From Mycobacterium sp. DL (GTDB lineage Bacteria; Actinomycetota; Actinomycetes; Mycobacteriales; Mycobacteriaceae), in the NCBI RefSeq assembly GCF_039729195.1, contig NZ_CP155796.1:5022001-5086000 (forward strand): 64,000 nt of DNA, written 5' to 3'. The notes under the pieces were generated by a model. The model worked only from the letters and a program-made list of their open reading frames with translations. It was not told the DNA's origin and ran no database searches. Made by a program: the position numbers and the translations under genes. Position 1 is the stretch's first letter. Each line of letters begins with the position of its first letter. This document shows, in pieces, positions 1 to 7,582 of this stretch.

Positions 1-329
1 ACGACGCGTTGCGGCTGCTGCCCGAACTGACGGCGGACGGCCCGGTCAGCGGAACGGAATTGGCTGCGCAAGTGGGGGTTTCGGTGAGCCGATTGACTCA
101 TCTGTTCACCGAGCAGGTCGGCATCCCGCTACGCCGGTATGTGTTGTGGACGCGGCTGCGGATCGCAATCACCCGGGTGCAGGCCGGGGATGACCTCACC
201 GGCGCCGCCCATGGTGCGGGGTTCGCCGACAGCGCGCATCTGAGTCGCACCACCCGCGAGATGTTCGGCCTGGCGCCTTCGGTGCTGAGCCGGCATGTGT
301 CATGGGACCTCGACGCGGGCAGCGGGTAG
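1..329 (+). CDS. AraC-family transcriptional regulator, C-terminal part
   Basis: The reading frame is open from the left edge and ends at 327-329, so only the last 100 or so residues are present. They form the two helix-turn-helix units of an AraC/XylS DNA-binding domain: the first HTH around ELAAQVGVSVSRLTHLF, then the typical RLRIAITRVQAG linker and a second HTH with the GFADSAHLSRTTREMFG signature. The effector-binding N-terminus lies outside the window, so no ligand can be proposed. It lies 47 bp before the desaturase-like gene on the same strand and could control it, but that is only positional. Confidence 0.85.
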   Translation, partial: DALRLLPELTADGPVSGTELAAQVGVSVSRLTHLFTEQVGIPLRRYVLWTRLRIAITRVQAGDDLTGAAHGAGFADSAHLSRTTREMFGLAPSVLSRHVSWDLDAGSG

Positions 330-376
330 CCGAAACGTTCAAGCCCCACACCGGGCAGGGCGCCGACCATCAACGC

Positions 377-1342
377 ATGAGCGCGACTTCCTCGACATCG
401 ACCCGCACCCCGATTCGGATGGTGGCCCGCTACGGGTACGTGCCGTTCATGCTGATCGGCCTCAATGGCGTCGGCATCGCACTGGCCTCCTCCGGAGCCC
501 CCAAGGTCTGGTTGCTCGTGGTGTTGGCGGTCGCGATCGTGACGGCGTTCCTGGTCGAGCGAATCATTCCCTATGACTCCGAGTGGAACCACGACCGCGC
601 CGACAGCACCCGCGACCGCATTCACGTCGCGGTCAACGAAACCCTCATCCTGGCCAGCGTCGCCGCCATCCCACTCCTGGCGGCGATCGTGCCCGCACCC
701 CACTTGTGGCCGCAGCACTGGCCGTTCGTCGCCCAGGTCCTCACCGCGATTCTGGTCGCCGACGTCGGCATTACCGTCGTGCACCTGGCCAGCCACAAGG
801 TCGGCCTGCTGTGGCGCTTCCACGCGGTGCATCACAGCATCACCCGCTTCTACGGCCTCAACGGCTTGATGAAACACCCGTTGCACCAAACCGTCGAGAT
901 GGCCGCTGGCGTCGCCCCGCTGATCCTGATCGGCCTTCCGGTCAACGTCGCCTCAGCGTTGGCGCTGGCGGTTGCCATTCAGCTGCTGCTGCAACACTCC
1001 AACGCCGACTACCGCATCGGCCCCGCAAAGTACGTGCTTGCCCTCAATGAAGGCCATCGCTTCCATCACCTCAAATGGGCCGGCGTCGGCGATGTCAACT
1101 TCGGACTGTTCACCTTGATCTGGGATCACCTGATGCGCACCTACTCCTATGACCCGGCTCGCCGCTTCGACTCCACCCAGCTCGGCATGGCCGCCAAACC
1201 CGACTACCCCAGCGACTACCTGCACCAGATGATCTATCCGTTCACCCGCGGCGGGGGTTGCGCGCTGAAGTCCACGACCGCGACGCCGCACGGCGATGCG
1301 CCGACATCGGCCTCCGACCCGGCCTCGAAGTATCGCTGCTGA
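377..1342 (+). CDS. Sterol desaturase / fatty acid hydroxylase family membrane protein
   Basis: The 321-residue protein carries the three histidine clusters of the diiron sterol desaturase/fatty acid hydroxylase superfamily: HLASH at about 136-140, HAVHH at 149-153 and HRFHH at 227-231, between hydrophobic segments at about 20-60, 85-125 and 175-205. Members insert hydroxyl groups or double bonds into lipids at the membrane. I chose the ATG at 377 because the upstream ATG at 302 lies inside the AraC gene and gives an unlikely charged leader. The substrate is unknown. The neighbouring metal genes start 18 bp after its stop and probably have their own promoter. Confidence 0.85.
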   Translation: MSATSSTSTRTPIRMVARYGYVPFMLIGLNGVGIALASSGAPKVWLLVVLAVAIVTAFLVERIIPYDSEWNHDRADSTRDRIHVAVNETLILASVAAIPLLAAIVPAPHLWPQHWPFVAQVLTAILVADVGITVVHLASHKVGLLWRFHAVHHSITRFYGLNGLMKHPLHQTVEMAAGVAPLILIGLPVNVASALALAVAIQLLLQHSNADYRIGPAKYVLALNEGHRFHHLKWAGVGDVNFGLFTLIWDHLMRTYSYDPARRFDSTQLGMAAKPDYPSDYLHQMIYPFTRGGGCALKSTTATPHGDAPTSASDPASKYRC

Positions 1343-1346
1343 CCGG

Positions 1347-1373
1347 TTATCATCGATGAATGACGATGAATAA
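1347..1373 (+). promoter_or_regulatory. Candidate CmtR operator and leaderless promoter
   Basis: TTATCATCG (1347-1355) is repeated in inverted form as CGATGAATAA (1364-1373) with one extra base, and a perfect 10-bp palindrome TCATCGATGA sits at 1350-1359. A -10-like TATCAT lies at 1348-1353, 6 bp before the ATG at 1360, which would give a leaderless transcript. A repressor bound here would cover both the -10 and the start codon. Binding by the adjacent CmtR is inferred from position. Confidence 0.45.
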
Positions 1374-1767
1374 GGCGGATGGTTGCCTCGCCGACACGAC
1401 GTCGGGGGAATCGAATCTCGATGCCGCGGTAGCGCTGTTTCACAGTCTGTCCGACTCGGCCCGGTTGGCAATCGTGCGCCGCCTGGCCGACGGGGAGGCC
1501 CGCGTGGTCGACCTGATCGGGGAGCTGGGCCTGGCGCAGTCCACGGTGTCGGCGCATGTGGCGTGTCTGCGGGACTGCGGGCTGGTGACCGGTCGCCCCG
1601 AAGGTCGGCAGGTGTTCTACTCGCTGACCCACCCCGAGCTGCTCGACCTGCTGGCCTCGGCCGAGACGCTGTTGGCCGCCACCGGCAATGCCGTCGCCTT
1701 GTGCCCCAACTACGGAAACCGTTCGCGCACCGACGCGACAACTGATGCCCAGGAGACTGACCGATGA
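1360..1767 (+). CDS. cmtR: CmtR-type Cd(II)/Pb(II)-sensing ArsR repressor
   Basis: This 135-residue winged-helix protein belongs to the ArsR/SmtB family. Its recognition helix segment contains C69 and C73 (ACLRDCGLV), and a third cysteine, C115, lies in the C-terminal ALCPNYG. The same three-cysteine arrangement binds Cd or Pb in M. tuberculosis CmtR (C57, C61, C102). Metal binding should release the operator and induce the metal exporters behind it. Its stop overlaps the start of the ATPase gene by 4 bp, so the two are co-transcribed. A second ATG at 1366 is an alternative start. The N-terminus is longer than in the M. tuberculosis protein. Confidence 0.9.
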   Translation: MTMNKADGCLADTTSGESNLDAAVALFHSLSDSARLAIVRRLADGEARVVDLIGELGLAQSTVSAHVACLRDCGLVTGRPEGRQVFYSLTHPELLDLLASAETLLAATGNAVALCPNYGNRSRTDATTDAQETDR

Positions 1768-3731
1768 GCGATGCGTGCGGCTGCGGCAACGACGAACCCC
1801 GCAGCGCCGACGAGCAGGAACATGAGCCCGAACGGCTCTGGCAGATCAAGGAAATGCAGTTCGCCGCCCTCTCAGGGATTTTCCTGCTGGCGGGGGTGAT
1901 TGCGGGATTCATGAACGCCGCTGAACCGGTGGTCCTCACGCTGCAAGCGGTGGCGTTGTTGGCCGGCGCCTACACCTTCGTGCCGTCCACCCTCAGGCGG
2001 CTGGCCAAGGGCAAGATCGGGGTGGGCACGCTGATGACCGTCGCCGCGGTAGGTGCGGTGATCCTCGGCGAGGTCGGTGAGGCCGCGATGCTGGCCTTCC
2101 TGTTCTCCATCAGCGAGGGACTGGAGGAGTACTCGCTGGCGCGCACGCGCCGCGGTCTGCGTGCGCTGTTGTCACTGGTGCCTGATGAGGCCACGGTGCT
2201 GCGTGACGGCGCCGAAATAACTGTTGCGCCTGCCGATTTGCGGATCGGTGACCGGATGCTGGTCAAGCCCGGTGAACGGGTCGCGACCGACGGCATCGTC
2301 CGCCAGGGCCGCACCGCACTCGATGTCTCGGCCATCACCGGGGAGTCGGTGCCCGTCGAAGCCGGGCCCGGTGATGAGGTGTACGCCGGGTCGATCAACG
2401 GCACCGGGGTGCTGGAGGTGGAGGTCAGCACCACCGCCGAGGACAACTCGCTGGCCCGCATCGTGCGCATCGTGGAAGCCGAGCAGTCCCGCAAAGGCGC
2501 CTCCCAGCGCCTGGCTGATCGCATCGCCAAACCGCTGGTGCCCGGAATCATGATTGCCGCGGCGCTGATCGCGGGGATCGGCAGCCTGCTCGGTGATCCG
2601 ACCTTATGGATTGAACGCGCCCTGGTGGTGCTGGTCGCTGCCTCACCGTGCGCGTTGGCGATCTCGGTGCCGGTAACCGTGGTGGCCGCCATCGGCGCCG
2701 CCAGCAAGCTGGGCGCCCTGGTCAAAGGCGGTGCGGCGCTGGAGGGGTTGGGCAAGATCCGCGGCGTCGCCCTGGACAAGACCGGCACACTGACCGCGAA
2801 CCGGCCCACCGTCATCGAGGTGGCCACCAGCAGCGGCGCCACCCGCGAGCAGGTACTGGGTGTGGCCGCGGCGCTGGAGGCGCGCAGCGAACACCCGCTG
2901 GCCGCGGCGATCCTCGCCGCCGCCCCCGGCGTTGTCCCCGCGACTGACGTCGAAGCCGTCACCGGTGCCGGGCTCACCGGACGCCGCGATGGGCGCACCA
3001 TCCGGCTGGGTCGACCGGGCTGGCTGGAGCCCGGGCCGCTGGCCGGTGACGTCGCGCGGATGCAGCGGGCCGGCGCCACTGCGGTCCTCGTCGAAGACGA
3101 CGGGCAGCTGATCGGCGCGATCGCGGTGCGCGATGAACTGCGGCCCGAGGCCGCCGAAGTGGTCGCCCAACTGCGCCGCGACGGCTACCACGTGGCGATG
3201 CTCACCGGCGACAACCACGCCACCGCCACCGCATTGGCCCACGATGTCGGGATCGAGGCCGTGCACGCCGAGCTACGCCCCGAAGACAAAGCCCGACTGA
3301 TCGAACAGCTGCGCGCCCAGCGTCCCACGGCGATGGTCGGCGATGGCGTCAACGACGCTCCCGCGCTGGCGACCGCCGACCTGGGTATCGCGATGGGTGC
3401 GATGGGCACCGACGTGGCCATCGAAACCGCCGACGTCGCGTTGATGGGTGAAGACCTGCGCCACCTGCCTCAAGCGTTCCGCCACGCACGCCGGGCCCGG
3501 CGGATCATGCTGCAAAACGTCGCCCTGTCTTTGGGTTTGATCATCGCGCTGGTGCCGCTGGCACTGTTCGGTGTACTTGGTCTGGCCGCCGTGGTGCTCG
3601 TCCATGAACTCGCCGAGATCGTGGTCATCGCCAACGGTGTACGGGCCGGGCGCACCACACCCCTGGCCCCCGCGCCGGTCGATCCAGCCGCCAGTCCCAC
3701 CAGCACAGCACCGGTAGGCGCGCCGTCATGA
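1764..3731 (+). CDS. Heavy-metal P1B-type ATPase (cadmium/cobalt/zinc efflux)
   Basis: The 655-residue pump has the full P-type ATPase kit: an actuator TGES loop, a transmembrane SPC metal motif at 294-296 (rather than CPC), the phosphorylation motif DKTGTLT with D338, the SEHPLAAAI nucleotide-domain motif, and a GDGVNDAP hinge. The short N-terminus has CGC (residues 5-7) but no HMA domain. The last membrane segment holds HELAEIVVIANG. SPC is typical of P1B-4-like pumps and of CmtR-linked pumps such as mycobacterial CtpG, though the ion cannot be fixed from sequence. It is translationally coupled to cmtR, so Cd/Pb/Zn/Co export is likely. Confidence 0.92.
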   Translation: MSDACGCGNDEPRSADEQEHEPERLWQIKEMQFAALSGIFLLAGVIAGFMNAAEPVVLTLQAVALLAGAYTFVPSTLRRLAKGKIGVGTLMTVAAVGAVILGEVGEAAMLAFLFSISEGLEEYSLARTRRGLRALLSLVPDEATVLRDGAEITVAPADLRIGDRMLVKPGERVATDGIVRQGRTALDVSAITGESVPVEAGPGDEVYAGSINGTGVLEVEVSTTAEDNSLARIVRIVEAEQSRKGASQRLADRIAKPLVPGIMIAAALIAGIGSLLGDPTLWIERALVVLVAASPCALAISVPVTVVAAIGAASKLGALVKGGAALEGLGKIRGVALDKTGTLTANRPTVIEVATSSGATREQVLGVAAALEARSEHPLAAAILAAAPGVVPATDVEAVTGAGLTGRRDGRTIRLGRPGWLEPGPLAGDVARMQRAGATAVLVEDDGQLIGAIAVRDELRPEAAEVVAQLRRDGYHVAMLTGDNHATATALAHDVGIEAVHAELRPEDKARLIEQLRAQRPTAMVGDGVNDAPALATADLGIAMGAMGTDVAIETADVALMGEDLRHLPQAFRHARRARRIMLQNVALSLGLIIALVPLALFGVLGLAAVVLVHELAEIVVIANGVRAGRTTPLAPAPVDPAASPTSTAPVGAPS

Positions 3732-3798
3732 CCGCCGGCCACACCGGCGTTACAGCTGGTGGGCAGGCGAAAGCGGCTGCAGACATGGGGCCAGGGGC

Positions 3799-4398
3799 AT
3801 GATCTTGTCCTCCGTTCTGCCCGCCATCGGCCTGTTCATCGTCACCAACATCGACGACATCATCGTGCTCTCGCTGTTTTTCGCCCGCGGCGCGGGACAA
3901 CGGGGGACAACGGCGCGGATCACCGCGGGGCAATACCTGGGATTCGCCGGGATTCTGGGCGCGGCGGTGCTCGTGACGCTGGGCGCGGGCGCGTTCTTGC
4001 CCCCGGAGGTCATTCCGTACTTCGGGCTCATCCCCCTGGCCCTGGGACTGTGGGCGGCCTGGCAAGCGTGGCGGGGCAACGGCGATGACGACGACGACGG
4101 CAAAGTTGCGGGCAAGAACGTTGGTGTCTTGACCGTCGCCGCAGTCACTTTCGCCAATGGCGGAGACAACATCGGGGTCTACGTTCCGGTCTTTTTGAGC
4201 GTGGGACCTGCCGCCGTAGTGGCCTACTGCATCGTCTTCCTCGCCCTCGTCGCGGTCCTCGTCCTCGCCGCTAAATTCGTCGCCACCCGCCGGCCCGTCG
4301 CCGAAGTCCTGGAACGCTGGGAACACGTCCTCTTCCCGATCGTGTTGATCGGTCTCGGCATTTTCATCCTGGTCCACGGTCTCGCCTTTGAGAACTAA
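3799..4398 (+). CDS. cadD: CadD-family cadmium resistance transporter
   Basis: The 199-residue protein has five to six hydrophobic segments and the family hallmark TNIDDIIVLSLFFARG near the N-terminus, followed by TFANGGDNIGVYVPVF around residues 110-130. Both are typical of CadD, a single-component cadmium efflux protein distinct from P-type ATPases. A cytosolic loop at about 95-100 is a run of aspartates that could hold metal. It lies 67 bp after the ATPase on the same strand, and its end overlaps the next gene by 11 bp, which suggests one CmtR-controlled operon with two mechanistically different exporters. Confidence 0.88.
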   Translation: MILSSVLPAIGLFIVTNIDDIIVLSLFFARGAGQRGTTARITAGQYLGFAGILGAAVLVTLGAGAFLPPEVIPYFGLIPLALGLWAAWQAWRGNGDDDDDGKVAGKNVGVLTVAAVTFANGGDNIGVYVPVFLSVGPAAVVAYCIVFLALVAVLVLAAKFVATRRPVAEVLERWEHVLFPIVLIGLGIFILVHGLAFEN

Positions 4399-5056
4399 GC
4401 AGCCAGAAACGTCGGCGGTGACATCGCCGTCCACAACGTGGCCGTCGCGAGGGTTTGTCAGGACCAGCGTCAGGCGATGTGTCGCCGCCGTCGCGGCCGT
4501 TGTCGCCGCGACAGGCCTGGTCACCGGCTGCACCACCGGCGAGGATGCCGTCGCCCAAGGCGGCACCTTCGACTTCGTCTCGCCCGGCGGCCAGACCGCG
4601 ATCTTCTATGACCCACCCTCGACGCGGGGCACGATCGGCGATCTGAGCGGACCCGACTTGTTCACCGACACACCGATCCGGCTGTCGGATTTCACCGGAA
4701 AAGTGGTTCTCATCAATGTGTGGGGCTCCTGGTGTGCGCCGTGTCGCACCGAAACTCCGGAGCTGGAAACGGTGTACACCGAATATCGCGACCGGGGCGT
4801 GCAGTTCCTCGGCATCGACGTCCGCGACAACCGCGACACCGCACGCGATTTCGTGACCGACCGCAACGTGCAATATCCCTCCATCTTCGACCCCTCGCTG
4901 CGCAGCCTCATCACCCTGGGACGCAACTATCCGACCAGCGTGGTGCCCACCACGATGGTCCTCGACCGCCAGCACAGAGTCGCGGCGGTGTACCTCATGG
5001 CACTACTAGCCGAAGACCTACGACCACTACTAGACCGGCTGACCACCGAGCCCTGA
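4388..5056 (+). CDS. TlpA/ResA-like thiol-disulfide lipoprotein
   Basis: An N-terminal arginine-rich stretch and hydrophobic core end in a lipobox LVTGC (C48), so the protein should be anchored outside the membrane. A thioredoxin fold follows, with the redox motif WCAPC (C116 and C119) and the cis-proline region VVPTTMVLD. Such proteins keep extracytoplasmic thiols reduced, for example in cytochrome c assembly or after thiol damage. The reading frame opens with TTG at 4388; GTG at 4418 is a reasonable alternative. The 11-bp overlap with cadD places it in the cadmium operon, suggesting repair of metal-blocked or oxidised exported cysteines. Confidence 0.85.
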   Translation: MRTKQPETSAVTSPSTTWPSRGFVRTSVRRCVAAVAAVVAATGLVTGCTTGEDAVAQGGTFDFVSPGGQTAIFYDPPSTRGTIGDLSGPDLFTDTPIRLSDFTGKVVLINVWGSWCAPCRTETPELETVYTEYRDRGVQFLGIDVRDNRDTARDFVTDRNVQYPSIFDPSLRSLITLGRNYPTSVVPTTMVLDRQHRVAAVYLMALLAEDLRPLLDRLTTEP

Positions 5057-5162
5057 CACACACCTCATGAATCTCGTGCTCGGCGATGGTCAGGCGAGCG
5101 CGAGGAACAGCTCCACTACGCATCCATGGTTTGACTGAGACCGCGCGACGCCCCACCGAATC

Positions 5163-5211
5163 TGTCTGGTTTCTAGAGAATTTTGGACGTCTCAGTTTCT
5201 GTCTCGCGCGT
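5163..5211. repeat. TGTCTC/TTTCT motif cluster, left copy
   Basis: TGTCTGGTTTCT (5163-5174) is followed by a degenerate inverted half (5175-5189), then CGTCTCAGTTTC (5188-5199) and TGTCTCGCGCGT (5200-5211). The same 12-mer theme occurs at 6909-6934 and 6979-7002 on the other side of the CadC/DsbA/DUF3703 genes. The layout recalls half-sites of a serine recombinase, but no recombinase gene is visible in the window. Confidence 0.45.
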
Positions 5212-5226
5212 GCTCGCTTGGGTGGG

Positions 5227-5568
5227 TTAGCTGGTCAGCGTGGCGAGGTCGTCAGGTATGAGCATCGGGGTCATCAGCCCGGCAGCGACACGGCCGGTGT
5301 TGCCCACGGGGTACCGCCCGCTCAGCGAGCCTGGCGCCGCGGCGACGATGAGGCGCACGACCTGGCCGAGCGCTTCGCGGCGGTCGCGTTGGCGCAGCGC
5401 GAGCGCCAACATCGCGGCGTGGTTGCAGGTATGCAGCCACGGGTCGGGCTGCGACACGATGTGCGCCCGCTCCAGATGTCGCCACCGAGTCGTCGCGTCG
5501 GCGGCGTTCTTGGCGGCCGCCATCTCGTTGCGGTAGACCAGGGCGGCCTGGTCGCTGATCCGTGTCAT
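5227..5568 (-). CDS. DUF3703 family protein
   Basis: The 113-residue protein matches the DUF3703 pattern I know: an N-terminal helix, then WRHLERAHIVSQPDPWLH, HAAMLALALRQRDRREALGQ, and PVGNTGRVAAGLMTPMLIP near the C-terminus. The biochemical role of the family is not known to me, but members often sit in metal-resistance operons beside cation transporters. It is on the minus strand, downstream of the CadC-type repressor gene, separated from it by about 240 bp that hold only a possible gene remnant. It probably shares the repressor's transcript. Confidence 0.75.
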   Translation of the reverse strand: MTRISDQAALVYRNEMAAAKNAADATTRWRHLERAHIVSQPDPWLHTCNHAAMLALALRQRDRREALGQVVRLIVAAAPGSLSGRYPVGNTGRVAAGLMTPMLIPDDLATLTS

Positions 5569-5813
5569 CGGGTGCTCCTCTCGGGGCGGTCAGCCTCGTC
5601 GCTGCAGGTTGGCTGCCGACTTAGCGGGTGCGGTGGTGCTGCTCTTGGCGTCTGGCCCAGGGGTGGGGGCGCAGCACTGGCATCCGACCTCAACGGCAGC
5701 CGCGGTGCGTGTAGGTGTGATGACGGGTAGGACGGGCCGGGTTGCACCACCGGTCGCGGTCGTTCCGCCTCGGGTTCGGCGGCGCTACTGGATCCGCAGC
5801 ACGCATCAGACAC
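5565..5813 (-). pseudogene. Possible remnant of a metal transporter N-terminus
   Basis: This frame starts with an ATG overlapping the 3' end of the CadC-type gene, as the ATPase start overlaps cmtR, and begins MSDACCGSSSAAEPEAER, close in style to the MSDACGCGNDEP start of the ATPase at 1764. After about 20 residues it becomes proline-rich and shows no membrane segment or ATPase motif. In another frame the same DNA encodes VGCQCCAPTP. I read it as a degenerated or frameshifted remnant of a transporter or small cysteine-rich protein. It may also be meaningless. Confidence 0.3.
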
Positions 5814-6195
5814 GATCAGGCTCCTTCCCGGCGGCCACGTTCACCGTGGGCAGCACCGCGGCCATCAACTGACGTCCACGCTCGGTCAGCCGGTACATCA
5901 CCAACTTTCCCTGCCGCCGCGAGGACACCAGCGAGGCGTTCTTGAGCTGGCGCAAATGATGCGACACCAAACCCTGTGGGAGGCCAATCACCCAGGCCAT
6001 GTCGCATACGCACAGCTCATCGCCGGCCGCCAACGCCGCGGCGATCGACAACCGGGTGGCATCACTCAAGCCGCGGGCTGCCGCGGCCGCGGCCTGCACC
6101 GTGGCGATGTCCGGCACCGCGGTCCGGATCTGCTCCGCGTGGGGCAGGTCCAAACACAGCAGATCGCAGGTACCCAGCGGCTCGCTCATATCCAT
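5806..6195 (-). CDS. CadC-type ArsR-family metal-sensing repressor
   Basis: The 129-residue protein has the ArsR winged-helix fold with the ELCVCD metal-sensing motif (C62 and C64) and two N-terminal cysteines, C10 and C14. This four-cysteine set matches the Cd/Pb/Bi site of staphylococcal CadC (C7, C11, C58, C60) and differs from the CmtR pattern at 1360. The recognition helix contains GLVSHHLRQLKNA. It is divergent from the DsbA-like gene with only 18 bp between start codons, so one operator can control both. The ATG at 6189 is an alternative start. Confidence 0.88.
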   Translation of the reverse strand: MDMSEPLGTCDLLCLDLPHAEQIRTAVPDIATVQAAAAAARGLSDATRLSIAAALAAGDELCVCDMAWVIGLPQGLVSHHLRQLKNASLVSSRRQGKLVMYRLTERGRQLMAAVLPTVNVAAGKEPDRV

Positions 6196-6218
6196 ATACT
6201 AAAGTACGTCGATATGAG
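6185..6218. promoter_or_regulatory. Shared operator of CadC-type repressor and DsbA-like gene
   Basis: CTCATATC (6185-6192) and GATATGAG (6211-6218) are perfect 8-bp inverted repeats around an AT-rich centre. The ATATGAG half-site resembles known operators of SmtB/ArsR metal sensors. A -10-like TATACT at 6195-6200 points to the rightward gene, whose ATG at 6214 would be at or near the transcript start. The dyad covers both start codons, so autorepression and repression of the DsbA-like gene are likely. Confidence 0.6.
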
Positions 6219-6900
6219 TATGAAAGGCCTCGGCTCGATCCTGGCCAACACCCGCGTGCTCCTCACGATCTTCGTCATCGCGGTCGCCACCGTTGCGACG
6301 GTGGTGTTTCTTTCAGTGCGCGATACCGGCTCGACGGCCGAGGTTGCACTCGACGATTCAACCGCCGGCCAGACAGTCCGAGACAACAGCCACCGACTGA
6401 ACTCAGTACCCGACAGCGATATCTACTTCGTCGAGTTCCTCGACTTCGAATGCGAAGGCTGCCGCGCGCTCTACCCGGTCGTCGAGCAGCTGCGCGCCGA
6501 GTACGGCGACCGGGTGAACTTCGTGCTGCGCTACTTCCCGCTGCGCTCCCACTTCAACGCCGAACGCGCCGCCCGCGCTGTCGAAGCCGCCGCCCAGCAA
6601 GGCCAACTCGAAGCCATGTACAAGAAAATGTATGAGACACAGGCCGAATGGGGTGAACAACAGGTTCCGGCCGACGACGTGTTCCGCGAGTTCGCCCAAC
6701 AACTTGGCCTCGACATGGGCGCGTTCGACGCCACCTACAACGACCCCGCAACCCTGGAGCGCATCCAACTCGACGTCAGCGACGGCACCGCACTAGGCGT
6801 CCAAGGCACCCCCACCTTCTTCATCAACGACGAACGCATCCAACCCCGCAGCTATGAAGACCTCACCACCGCACTCGACCAAGCATTGGGGCGCAGCTAG
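6214..6900 (+). CDS. Membrane-anchored DsbA-like thioredoxin-fold protein
   Basis: The 228-residue product has one N-terminal membrane segment (about 10-32) and a DsbA/DSBA-like thioredoxin domain with the active site C80-E-G-C83, a helical insertion at about 110-180, and the cis-proline loop GVQGTPTFF. It should form or shuffle disulfides outside the membrane. The ATG at 6214 fits the operator and -10 upstream; the second ATG at 6220 is possible. It is divergent from the CadC-type repressor, so it is probably induced by Cd or Pb, as its TlpA-like counterpart at 4388 probably is through CmtR. Confidence 0.88.
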   Translation: MSMKGLGSILANTRVLLTIFVIAVATVATVVFLSVRDTGSTAEVALDDSTAGQTVRDNSHRLNSVPDSDIYFVEFLDFECEGCRALYPVVEQLRAEYGDRVNFVLRYFPLRSHFNAERAARAVEAAAQQGQLEAMYKKMYETQAEWGEQQVPADDVFREFAQQLGLDMGAFDATYNDPATLERIQLDVSDGTALGVQGTPTFFINDERIQPRSYEDLTTALDQALGRS

Positions 6901-6908
6901 GGCGGCTG

Positions 6909-6934
6909 TGTCTCGTTTCTAGAGAAACGAGACA
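6909..6934. repeat. 26-bp palindrome, possible recombination site
   Basis: TGTCTCGTTTCT (6909-6920) is followed directly by its near-perfect inverted copy, ending in GAAACGAGACA at 6934; only the central bases break symmetry. It begins 8 bp after the DsbA-like stop. Without a T run it is a weak candidate for a terminator, and its half-sites recur at 5163-5211 and 6979-7002. The 26-bp symmetric form resembles a serine-resolvase crossover site. Confidence 0.5.
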
Positions 6935-6978
6935 GCCATGCACGGCCTAACTTGTGTTCGCATAGCGCCAGGTCGCGG

Positions 6979-7002
6979 TGTCTCATTTCTTGTCTCACAC
7001 CT
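6979..7002. repeat. Tandem 12-bp half-sites, right copy
   Basis: TGTCTCATTTCT (6979-6990) is immediately followed by TGTCTCACACCT (6991-7002). These are direct repeats of the same motif as the palindrome at 6909-6934 and the cluster at 5163-5211. About 140 bp of DNA between here and the truncated nuclease gene shows no gene I can support. Confidence 0.45.
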
Positions 7003-7143
7003 GTGATCGACGACGGTGAATACGCATCTGGAGTGAACTCACCGACGATGAAACGGGCATATCGCGGGTATAAACCGGTCAGCGAGCGGAGGTCCTCCCC
7101 TCGCCACGGGCCTTCGCGGGCAGGCGCGTCAGCAACAGCTTGA

Positions 7144-7497
7144 CTAATGCAGATAAGTGCGCCCGTAGCTGTCGGTGCGGTCTTGAGTGGGGTCGAGTTG
7201 CAGGGCGACACGCTGCCCGAGCAACGTCGTCGTGGCGAACTGGGTCGCTTCGGGTCCCCAGCACCCGACGGTGTGTCCGGGTTTTTTGGTCTCAGGGGTA
7301 TCGATGCCGAGGACACGCACACGCAGACGTCCACGGTTGTCATCGCGGATGTCGATGGTGTCGCCATCGACGACTCTGAGCACCTCGGCGGTGGTGTCGA
7401 CGCCCTGGGCGGCGCTGGTAGCCGGGGGGACCAGTCCGATTCCAGCTACCGCGACAACGGCAGCGACAATCAGGGTGCGAATCATGCGTTCCCCCAC
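7144..7497 (-). pseudogene. Secreted thermonuclease (SNase-like), C-terminally truncated
   Basis: A signal peptide (about residues 5-30) precedes the start of a staphylococcal-nuclease fold: VVDGDTIDIR, VRVLGIDTPETK with the first catalytic arginine region, and DRTDSYGRTYLH. The frame then stops at residue 117, just after the DxYGR motif, whereas complete members run on for several more strands and helices. The cut lies at the edge of the metal module with its recombination-like repeats, which suggests a deletion or insertion removed the 3' end. Activity is unlikely. Confidence 0.65.
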
Positions 7498-7582
7498 GTC
7501 GATGATGCAGCTCGGCCCCCGCCTCGACCGCAGAGTAGCTAACGAGTCGCCTCAGGCACAACCCCCTCCGGCGGGACCGATG

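Noticed and set aside
98..889. Long minus-strand open frame of 263 codons
   Set aside because: It is antisense to the AraC and desaturase genes and has no family motif; high GC makes such frames common.
1970..3079. 369-codon minus-strand frame inside the ATPase gene
   Set aside because: Low-complexity Ser/Arg/Ala sequence antisense to a clear P-type ATPase.
6909..6934. Palindrome as a rho-independent terminator of the DsbA-like gene
   Set aside because: No T run follows, and the same half-sites occur away from gene ends; kept as a possible recombination site instead.
6897..7367. 156-codon minus-strand frame across the repeat region
   Set aside because: It overlaps the nuclease gene in another frame and its second half only translates the repeats; no recognisable domain, so not a recombinase.
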